Below, piece by piece: positions 23,461 through 35,400 of a DNA stretch of 64,000 nt (position 1 is its first letter; the number at the start of each line of letters is the position of its first letter). The stretch is from NCBI RefSeq assembly GCF_000764305.2, contig NW_025943861.1, positions 62,001 through 126,000 of the forward strand, in the 5' to 3' direction. A program made the position numbers and the translations under genes. The notes below the pieces were generated by a model that saw only the letters and a program-made list of their open reading frames with translations, had not been told where the DNA came from and ran no database searches. This DNA comes from Hyalella azteca (taxonomy: Eukaryota > Arthropoda > Malacostraca > Amphipoda > Hyalellidae).

Positions 23461-26400
23461 AGCAGGCGCCCCTCCAGAGGGTAGCAGCGCTGCTCAGGCT
23501 CGTCCGTCAACTGCACCCCGCAGTGCTGCAACAAACATGCCAGATCCTCCATCAAACATCGAGTTGAATGAGAGAATATTTGGTCGCTTACTTTAATGTT
23601 CAGTGAAGGAAAAGAGTAACACTGAATTAGTAAAAGCTTGAAACATAAGATGAAAAATAGGTAAATATACTTTTTAATGCCAAACAAATATCCATGCAGA
23701 GGCTCGATGGCTTAGAAATGCCTGAATTCAAATATGAATCCACAAATGGCTACTAGGGATTCTATTAATGTAAGAGAGATGGCCAAACTTGCTAAATATT
23801 TTGCTCTTTCTTGAAAATATCTAAGTATTTGAAACAAATAGATTTAACGACATGCATGGCACTAATTTTCAAATCAAAAGTATCTAAGTCAAAGGGAGAC
23901 TATGATAAGTCTTCCTTTACGATGAGGTTTAACTTCCTTTATGATGAGGAAGTAATGATACTGATAGGCTCACCTCACAGACGTAGCAGTCGACGTGAAA
24001 GTCTTTGTCCATACTGACGACCCTGACGGTCTCGCCGGTGCCTTCCACGGGCGTGATGCTCTTGCCGCACGCAGCGCACTTCGGGGCAAACATCCTGGAG
24101 AACATCAATAATAATAACAATAAGTCAATAACAAAGGTACAGGAAAGCATCATAAAGTCAATAATGAAGGTACAGGAAAGCATCATAAAGTCAATAACGA
24201 AGGTACAGGAAAGCATCATAAAGTCAATAACGAAGGTACAGGAAAGCATCATAAAGTCAATAACGAAGGTACAGGAAAGCATCATAAAGTCAATAACGAA
24301 GGTACAGGAAAGCATCATAAAGTCAATAATGAAAGTACAGGAAAGCATCATAAAGTCAATAATGAAAGTCTAAATGAGGGTTAAACATTGCGAATAGTAT
24401 GAAGCTAATGATGACAGAGCTTAAAATTTTTCACGCAAGGCTTAGAATGTCAGAGTGAGAAACGGTGCCAGGAAATTAAATGTAAAAACTAACCTGTAAT
24501 ATGATGACAAGCTAATATCTTTAACAGAAGTTCAACAGAATTGTACAGTAGACGAGTTCCGAAGTGAACGAAATTAAGAAAAATGATTGATCTCGATATA
24601 CTCGTCAATTACTTTACAAACTGAACCAAAAGTATAAAATTAATCAACTGACATTCGTGGGGCCAAAGCAACAAAGAAACTGCATGATGCGATCATTATT
24701 CCATCGACTGTGTTTTTTAAATTTTTGAATTAGGACAAGTCGGAATGTCAATAACTGTAGTCGGAATGTCAATATATTCCGACTATAGTTATTGACAAGT
24801 CGGAATGTCAATAGCTGTAGTCGGAATGTCAATGAGGTTTGATAGTTATCTAAAAAGTGTCACCCATTGACTAGTATAAGAATTATGGGTGCTGTTAGAC
24901 AATGAAATCTGTACCTATAACAATCGGTAGCTTTGGTAGTCTGTACCAGTGGTAGTCTGTACCTATGGTAGTCTGTACCAGTGGTAGTCTGTACCTATGG
25001 TAGTCTGTACCTATGATAGTCTGTACCTAGTACCTACGGTAGTCTGTACCTATGGCAGTCTGTACCTACGGCAGTCTGTACCTATGGTAGTCTGTACCTA
25101 TGGCAGTCTGTACCTATGGCAGTCCGTACCTATGGTAGTCTGTACCTATGTTAGTCTGTACCTATAACAATCATCACCTATGATAGTCGTGGACACAATA
25201 AATTTTGTTGTCGACGTCGACGGTGAAGGGTACGCCGTCCAGACACTCGTTGCAGATGCAGCAACGGAAGCAGCCAGGATGATATGACTTGCCCATGGCT
25301 TGCAGGATCTGGCACAACATAAATTATGAGCAGGCGGCAGTCGTGACATGAATCACAGTATAATAGAAAAGAATAGCGTTGATCCGCCACACTGTTTTGT
25401 GCACCGGCATACTTGGTTCCACCTCTGGAAGTTTGGATTTAAAGATATGGAATCGCTGCATATTTCTGACGGAAACCTTGCCGTAATAATGCTTACAGTT
25501 CTTATCCACTTAGAATTTCAAGTCGATAAATTTTATTTTTTTTTCTTAGTTAGGTTGCAGTCTCTTTCGTGTAACTTTTGCAGTTTTCTATTGATTGTCA
25601 TGAATAAATGATACGTTAGGCCGAAGATTGAAGACCTCAGAGTCATAACACGATAATTTGAGGCTCTTGCTTTGGTATTACCTTTGATCCATTGCTACAT
25701 TTCCCCGGAACGAGGTTACATATGATAATTGTATAATTATCCAAGCTTGCAACATAGGCGTTCATCTCGCCTATATACAATAAATAGCTGACTTTTTATT
25801 CCAACATATCTCGCAAACACTGACCATTTCCATAATAAGGTGTCCACAAATGGCACATTTCTCAGCAGTCTGCTGGAAACCAGAGTAGAGGTAATCCTCC
25901 TCGCAGTAGACTTTGCCGTGGACGTTGTAGAAAGCCTTGCCCCGCAGCGCCCGGCCACACGAGCAACAGATGAAGCACGACGTGTGGTAGAGGTTACCCA
26001 TGGCTTGACATGCTTGTCCAGCACCACGCACCTTCTCCCCACATGTGTGACATACGCCTGCACAATTGAATATGCTTCAGAAACATGCTTTGGGAAGCTT
26101 CGGAAACATGCTTTAGGAACCTTCAGAAACATGCTTTAGGAACCTTCAGAAACATGCTCTAAGAAGCTTCAGAAACATGCTTTAGGAAGCTTCAGAAACA
26201 TGCTTTAGGAAGCTTCAGAAACATGCTCTAAGAAGCTTCAGAAACGTGCTTTAGGAAACATGCTTTAGGAACCTTCAGAAACATGCTATAGGAAGCTTCA
26301 GAAACTTGCTTTAGGAAGCTTCAAAATGTTATACAATATTAATCAAGTGTGAAATATTCGGAATAAATTAACAAATTGTCGTTAAAAATTAAATTTAAAA

Positions 26401-29400
26401 GATAAATAAGATTTAATCAAGCATCTGATTTCACAACACCTCTCACAGCTAAGAATCAGGATAACTTTGTCGTGAACAGATAATCACACGTTAATCTATA
26501 TTGAAAAAAAACTTACACTTGATTAAGCGAGCCATCGTGAAAAGTTTTCCCTGAGCCCGCGAACTAGAAACTATCAGAATTAAAGTATTGGCGCGTGCGA
26601 TTCCAATGGATTTATTATTATTAAAACTCTCAGTCAACCCTGCATTTAGAACCATTACTTCATAAAAGGGAATCTCATCCACAAACGCCTGTTTCGCAGG
26701 TTTAATATTCAATTTGAAGTTGTTATGCAGTCGCACCAATGACATTTTAGAACATCAACACCCAGGAATGAGATAAGTTAAATTTGAGATGGCCAAGTCA
26801 ATTCTTAAAAATTCTACGGTATCACAGAGGGCCACGTAGCAATAGGTAACATAAGACTACACCGAGATAACAATTCTCCACTCTAGAGCCTAAAATATAC
26901 GAGTTCTTCGTTAATATTAAAAGTCGTTAATATTAAAATCTATGAACTGTGAGCAACAGAATCGAGCGAAATTAGCAAACAATTCAATATGATATCTTTA
27001 AACGTAATTTTGGACATAGCCTTGGACCGACAACCTAGCACCGCGTTTATACTGTCATGTCACAATAAAAAGATTGAGAATGCAATGGCTCCTAACATTG
27101 AGGAATATGTATATATTCTCATAACATTGAGGGAAATGCGTGCACATAATATAGAGGAATATGCATGGACATAACCAGACGGCACTCGCGGAAAGCAGAG
27201 ACTGCATGACCGATGGTGCAGTACAGCAGGCACTGTGCCAGCTGGCATCAGAGTAACAACAATGTATACATTCACGTTGTTTTCGGGGCAAACATGTAGG
27301 CACGTCGTTCCTGTGCACGTAACACTGCTCGATGTACAGGCATCGTGAGGGCGGTGAGCAGTCTATTTGGCTATCTGTCACGCACATCTTCAATGAAGAC
27401 GGAAAGATTTTTTTCTATTCGAGCACAGTTCTTAAATTAATTATTTTATTTGACTATCAAATTCACATTGCTCATATTAGCCATTCTCTAAATATAGCAC
27501 TGAATAGGTATTGATTGTTAATTGTGGCTCATATTGAAAGGGTCTTCAGCACCATATAAGTATGCATAACTAATACTGACTGTAATAATCACCCTCTCGC
27601 TTGCTGTTGTTACACTGTAAGAGTCTCGAGCACATCTAAGTAAACTATAATGTGAACACCAACAATAATTACTCACCGTAATAATCACCCTCCTGCTCGC
27701 GCTTCTCCATCTCTGCTTCTATTTGTTGTGTGAGAGCTTCAAGCTTCCGCTCTGCTTCGCTCATCCCCTGTAAACAAAACGATGCACGATCAGGTCTAGG
27801 ATTCAAGTTAACTCTTCATTAAAAGCATTCTTCAACATACAGCATGCCTAATTCCTTTCATTTAGATACATCTGCAAACAATCCACATAACAAAAAATGT
27901 TACCGACTTGCGGGTTTGGTTAAAACACTTTCGAGTCTTGAAAATAGAAGCCACCAAGAAATTTAAATACATCAAAGATTAAACGCAGGGTGGATCAAAA
28001 TTCCGTTGATATTAATTTCGAGCAAGACCGTAATTTGCTTTAGCGCGGTCATGTAGTAAGCATGAACCCCAACAATCATGGCTCTTTTTAATAACCTAGA
28101 CCAAACATTAACATTATAATTGTGTTCCAAACTCAGCTCATGTGGGAAGTATCTTGTCTCAAATGTCCGTATAGTTCCTTCTCTTCTACCACGTATTCAC
28201 ATTTTTTGTAACTGAACCAAATTTTCGGAACAACAATAAAACCTGACTTAGAGACCGCGTGCAAGGCTGCTAGCGTGGAGCGCTCGATCGCTGCGGTACA
28301 GCCATGGTTAAACTAGACAACTAGTATAAGGTTGACCGATCAGAAGCCTATTTTTGCGATGTAGTTCGTTGTCCGCCTGTGACGTCACTGATCTCAGTGA
28401 CGTCACGGGCATTAACCAATCACCGAAATGCGATCACACCAGTCAACCAATCCGTCATGGGCATGACGGGTTTGTTTACGTTTCTCGATCTCAGTAACGT
28501 AACAAGAAAGCTGAACTGAAAAACGGAACTTCTCGTGGGTCAACCTTATATAGTTCAATCATGGGTACAGCAATGGAGCCAAAATCACGGAGGCCAGCAA
28601 GCAGCACTAGACATAACCAAGCAATTGCTTCAAGCACGAGAAGGTGCTTGAGGCACACAAGGACTTTGTTCATTGGGAATACTGAAGACGTTGGAAGTAA
28701 TGGAGGCGCATGATTCAGTTTCGTAGCATAACAAAGGCCACTCAATTTTCAGAACCTGAATTCAATCAGATGGATAATGCCATCAGCACAAGAAAAATAT
28801 AATAAAATAGAACAAATATACACTCACTAAATGCTGAACAAATCAGCGCAAATAGATATTGAGAATTGCAACGTTATACTTGAAACAAACTAAGCTAAGC
28901 GAATTAAACTAAAATGTCAGCCTATTTCAGGTTCAGGATACGCGCGGCAAATTTATTAGGTTCGAGTTAAATGTTGAAGATGGTTCTAATCACAACTCAT
29001 TTAGTTGTTGGTAAAGAGAAGTTATGCGAGTTATACGAGAGGAAGAGAGCAGAGGTATGCGCGGGGAAGAGAGGGGAGGTATGCGAGGGGAAGAGAGGGG
29101 AGGTATGCGCGGGGAGGAGAGGGGAGGTATGCAAGAGGAAGAGAGGGGAGGTATGCGCGGGGAGTAGAGGGGAGGTATGCGCGGTAAGAGAGGGGAGGTA
29201 TGCGCGGGGAAGAGAGGGGAGGTATGCGAGGGGAGTAGAGGGGAGGTATGCGAGAGGGGAGTATAGGGGGGCGGCGTCCAGGCGAATGAATGGGAGTGTG
29301 TGGGGCGCCATGCACGACGCAACGAGCCAACGCTGCGCTGGAATGCAGCCCCCCTCTGGCCCTGAGGGGTTAGGGGGGGGCGGCGTGCAGGGGGGCAGGG

Positions 29401-32400
29401 GGAGAGCCGCGGTAACCACACGCCAACAACGTACACACAAATGATGACGTAGGGCCATTACGAGCGTCATTAGAAATTATAATTAATGCCACGAATGTTT
29501 CGAAAACACCGAGAATGTTGACTATAATGCGAGACAACGTAAATCATCGTGGCTTCTGTGGTCGCGCCGATCGACAATTGGCAAGGCAGGAATTCTTGTG
29601 AGCACACTCCATAAAATAGAAGGAAGACATAAGAATTGAGAATAGGATATCGATTCTATACTAACTGTGAATAATTGAAAATCGAATCAATGATGAAAAA
29701 CTAAAGTGTTACAAGAAATGAATGAAACGACGACAGCAGAAGGGGAAACTGAATTAATAAATAATCGAGCGGGAGGATATTTTCAACGCAAATGAAACGT
29801 ATAATAGTAATCGAACTATCTGAGCGAAACAATTAATTTACATTTAGTTTGACAAGAGTTAGTTAGTTTAGCTTAATAATAAGTAAAGTATTTAGACTTG
29901 ATACTAGCAACAACAGTCTAGCAATGATACTAGCAATGATACTAGCAACAGATCATTAACATTTAGTTTGATAATAGTTAGTTAGTTTAGTTTAACAAGA
30001 AGTAAGGTATTTAGACTTGATAGTAGTAAAGAGAATGCGAGGGCAATGACCACACCGCCTCCCGCCCTCACCGGAGATACAACGGAACGTGGATGCTGCA
30101 CTGCAGCGGTGCAGCTCACATGCTTACAGCGTCTTACTCGACCTAAGTATTAAAATCAATTGTTTGCTTGAATCGCAAGTTAACCAGCAATTTAAAAGCA
30201 AAGAAAATACCACAAAAATTCACCATATCTTTATAAGAGAAAACGTTTCGGAGTCCAGCTCCATCGTCAGTTCAAAACACAAAATTCTATTCAGAAAAAG
30301 TTCAGTCCTAGAAACACAAATAAATTTGAACTATTTGTGTTATGAACTGACGATGGAGCTGGACTCCGAAACGTTTTCTCTTATAAAGATATGGTGAATT
30401 TTTGTGGTATTTTCTTTGCTTTTAAATTCCTGGCTCACTCGACCTCTTACAGCTGCACAACGTCTTGCGCAACACTCATATCTTTAACTCACTCACAAAC
30501 TCATCACTCATTCACTAGTGGAGGTCAGGTTCAGGTGGTCAACAAGTCTGTTAGTGCAGGTGGTGCAGCAGCAGCGAGGAAGCTACGACTCTGCTAACTT
30601 CACTAGCGGTGTCTGCTGCATGCATCGCTTGTCAAGTTATCAAATAATAATACGACCGTGATTTGATTACAATCAAACGTCTAATTTTTTTTATTTGCAT
30701 CAATATCATCAACATATCAATGCTTGGCAAATAGTGTAATTGAGTATCCGTAAAAAATTCTAGAATTGAGACAAACCTTTGAGTAAAAATTCATCGTTTC
30801 TACGACCCGTATATGAAAAAAAAACTCCAAGCGAGAAAAGCAGCTGAAAACTTTTTAAATAGAGAGCAGAGAAGCGAAGGCCTCGCACGCCGGCACTCCC
30901 ACAACACCCAATATGGCAGCTATTCTGCTCTCGCTTTAAAAAATCCCTAGCGTCGAGCGCTAGCCAACTGCCTTCCTTTGATGTCTTCAGAGCTGACTAC
31001 GCAATTACATGTCCAGGGTCCATCGAGCGGCCAGAGTTGGCCAAGCATGCAACACGCAATATTCCTTTGATGCCTTCAGAGCTGATCACGCAATTACACG
31101 TCCAGGGTCCATCAAGCGGCCAGAGTTTGCTAAGCATGCAATATGCAACTTTTTTAGTTATGATCTTAAAACACATCTAACATTTCACATGCCTGCGCCA
31201 GAAAAAATCTCAATACTCGGTGTTTACAAGTTAGTATATAGTTTTAGTGGAAATTTAAATTCATGTGCCCAAAGTTCGCGATTACGAAGCCGCAGATATA
31301 AGGCCCTAAAGAAAATACATTATAATAGGTCCGGGAAAGAGCAAACTATTCTGACATAGAAGAAACCAACGACTCACCTTGGAGTATGAGTGTCTGAACG
31401 CCATGACAGTTCGAACCTTGATGCGCACAGTTTGATGGTTACAAGCTAACTAAACGTTCAGCTTGATAACAGTTCACGTAAATGATATGTCCTTTACATC
31501 AGAATCATACAGCAAAAGTAGGACACACTGCACTCAAAATAATTCATGAATTTATGAGAGGTTTCTTTGTTTTCTTTGCATCCAAAACTATCCGTTGTTT
31601 TCAGTGAGCGGTCAACAAAATTTTCACGATTCGCAACTGAAAGTTTAAAATGAGAAAGCAGGATATGAATAATATAGTCCATTGAGTTAGTTAATTTAGT
31701 TGCCACATGTTTACTAGCGCTTCAGCTATTTAGCTACCTCGAACCGGAAGTCAAGATGAACATAACCAATAAGATGGTATAAGGTTTCAATTATTGAAAG
31801 TTTCTCAAATCAAAAATAGTTCATCACCCGCAAGGGGTGGAAGGTCTCAATTGCCCAGCCCGCTGAAGTTGGCTCGAAAGAAGCAGCGTTAGCATCTCAA
31901 CGAGACTAGTGACATGTAGAGACAGGTGACAAGGAGGGAAAAGTGACAAGGAGGGACAGGTGAAAAGCAACAGCAACGAAGACACTCGAACAAGAGGTCG
32001 CTTACGCGGGACGTCGGCCGCCCGCACGAGAGAGACAGCTAGAGAAGGGAAATGTAAGGAATCCTACCTACATAATAACTTAATGTAAGGAATCCTACCT
32101 ACATAATAACTTGATACCACAACTGAGACCTGCAGTCAAACACCGTGGGCGCTCAGGAACAATCCCCCTATAGGAGAGCGAAATCCCATAGGACTTCTGA
32201 CGATATATTCCATTGATTATAAACGCTTGCCGTTGACAAGTGAAACAACAGGCAGGCACAATTTATATTCGTCTTGCAAAGTTACAATAGCAACTCTGAG
32301 AATATTAACAACGATGTATAGATACGGGTAAGCATTTGCATCAATAAAATCTATTTACAGAGATTTCAATGCACGCCAGATAGCGATGCGAACAGTGCTA

Positions 32401-35400
32401 AACGAAAACCACGAAGTAGTAAAAACTGCAAAACTCAATAAGCAAAAGTCGTGAAAATTGAATATAAATCAAGCAAGCGAGTTCGAAATTCAATATATAA
32501 TGTAAGAACAAGCTTACAAGTTATAATATGATTTTCATACATCGAAAATAAAATAAAAAATTCTCTCAAACAGTGATATGTTAGCATGTCAGAAACATCA
32601 TTGATGCACTAGATTTCTGTTACACATCACGGAATATCCTCCGCTAAACTTCCAATTAATGTGGCAGGTGAACGCATTTTTCGGCACACTTCCGTCCAGC
32701 AAGACTGCCACACAAGGAAATCTGATTACGTATTCATCACAGAGCCCATGATAATGTTTATTGCTCTTAAAATAGTACCGCACAAATATGCAGCAAGTAC
32801 AGATCAGAGAATATTAAGCAAAATTTTGAATATCAAAAGCTTAAGTTCTTGAAGTAGTGATATTTAACAGATAACATTTACAAGTAATTTTCAGGATTAG
32901 GCAAGTTTCTTGCCGCTAAAGCCACTAGCGCTCTCGGACAAAAAAAAAGCTCTTGCGCCGTTCAGCAGATGCGCACTGGTTGGACCAGACCGACGCATTC
33001 CACAAGCCACCATAGCACGGCATGGACTGCCTAACTAACGTGTGTCGTGTCCATTGAGAGGCAGCGCGCCGACCAGCCACACTGCGTATCCGTGCTACGC
33101 TAGCATAACTCCAGTCTAACTTGGTCATAAGCCATGCCGCCATCTAGCGGTGAGAATTGTATTCATTTGAATTCAAGTCCAAAACGAACAGGAGTGTTGG
33201 TTTGAGTTCATTGTGCAAATGAACACAAATTAAGCTTCATTAAAAATTTTCAGAATTCGTCGACAACCGTAACACAGTAGAAGTGGCATGCAAGTACTAA
33301 ATGGAAACATTTGTGTCTCTACAGAAAATATAATAAGAAAATGTTTACAGCAGTAATTCGTATTTACAAATAGATGCATTGGAGAAGTAACTCAACACTG
33401 TACTTAAATAACGTCAAGACTCATAAAAAGCGAATTTTTTACTGCAAGTGGATATAGTTACAGGGATCGCCGTGCGATGACACCAGATGGCGCCTTGGAC
33501 AGACGTCTCTAACGCGCCAAGTTAGAGATGCCCAATAACATCGCAACTTTTTGATAACATGCACGGAGCCAAGACACCAGCACTCATCATCACCCACACG
33601 AGGTATTTAAGAGCAAAATTTGCGAGACTCACAAGGAATGTGGGAGCTGTCGAGAAATGATAGAGGGCTTGCCATTGCGGGGCTCGTAGCTTAAATGATT
33701 ACCACAAGAAATTGCGAGCATTTGCGCAGCAAGTAACGGACGACAAGCAGAAGCTCGCACACAATTAATTATCGCAGCTAATGCAGTGAAGGTTTTACGA
33801 GCGATGCTCGGCGAACAGAAGCCGCGTTTGAGGTGTGCTTTGCTTTGATAGAAATTAGAAGATGACCATGGCTACCCGGCACATATGAGACAGTGGATAA
33901 TGCAATGAAACCTTGGCGCTCTACTGAGGTTTGTTGTTAAGTTTTACTCGCAAATGCTAGTTAGTTCTGTATTGAATTTGAACAGTGTTATTATTATGTC
34001 TGTAGTGATTAGAATAAGTAGATAAAATGCATGACTTGCAGTTTTACTTAATAAGCGCACAATGGAATACTGCGGCGAGCAAAATCTCGTGATGCGATGA
34101 AATAGATACTATAGGAATGTTGAGCTTTGAGAAAGTTGACCATTTCATCCCTCCCTTGATCCACACAGAGGACGGAAGGACGACTAGTAAGTGGGTTCTA
34201 AAAGGCTTGTGGCTGAGAAACGCAGTGCGTCGTAAAGAAGAGAAAGAGTCTTGAGAAACGTTATAACCATCGATGAGTTTGAACATAAACGTCAAACAGC
34301 TGAGCAACAGGGATTCGTTCAAGAGCTCCATGTTTCGAGGTCACTTGCATAGTTATCACCAACACGAAATAAAAAAAATGATTTAGTAGGTTAAAGTGTT
34401 ACCTAAAGGAAAAATATTTTTCAATTAATTAATGAGAATATCAAAGTAACTCATCAGACAAGCACAGAACTACGAATTAAAAGCGTAACAGCAAGTCGTC
34501 CATTAAGTATATATGGCCTGAAGGCCTTTCTTGGAACACAATTGAAGCAGCTGCGAGAAATTGAAACGAAGCGATGTAGTTTTCTACGGATTGAACAGTG
34601 GCGGTCGTAAGGCATTTCCGATAGCTACCCATTACTGATAGAGCACTTCTGTCTAAGCCATTAGGGCGCTCTTTACTGCTCTTTTTCTGGGCTGATGATA
34701 CAAGAACTTGCATACCGTCTGTGTTTATTGACAGTCTAGAGCAGAAAAAGCAACTACTATACTGTGGACATCATCCATGTCCAGATCTTCATAATCAGAA
34801 TCAAAGTTTGCTGCACTCATTTTACAGCGATGAAGCTTCTCTTTTCTAGAATACATATTAAGTAGAATTCCATCAAATAAACACATATTCTCTTCATGGT
34901 TATAATCAGTTCGGTACTAAACTTTGATATTAACTGTATTAAAAAAAAACGAGATTTTTCGTCAGACTTAGGCTTCCATCGTAGCGCCTAATATTGAATA
35001 AATAAATAATACTATTGTAATAAAAAAATGAATTGGAATGAAATTAATAGAATAAAAAAATGAACATTGAAGGAACATTTTAGTCCCGCAATTAATAGTT
35101 ATAGAGAAGAAGTGTACAGCATGAGGCTCATTAACATAATCGCACGGCTTGCGTTGACATGCAACAAATTGAAGAAGTGAAACAGCGTCCTAGCACATAA
35201 ACATGTGTTCAAATAATTCAATCTTCCAACACCTACGAAGAATTTAGTACGACTTATTGAAAAAACTAACAAGAAGTTAATAAATAAAACTAATTCTCTG
35301 GTCTTTAACAAAACTTGTTTAAATAATTGTGTACACAACTTTATTTCCATAAATATCACATTATATCCATGCAGTGCTTATGATTCGTGTATATATTGAA

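Noticed and set aside
23929..24351. 140-residue frame repeating [11 protein letters not shown] upstream of LIM3
   Set aside because: The repetitive part is the 33-bp intronic array; the real exon begins at the acceptor before MFAPKC at 24094.
28971..29470. Long overlapping open frames on both strands
   Set aside because: Produced by 24-bp repeat units (divisible by three); no family resemblance and no splice-site support.
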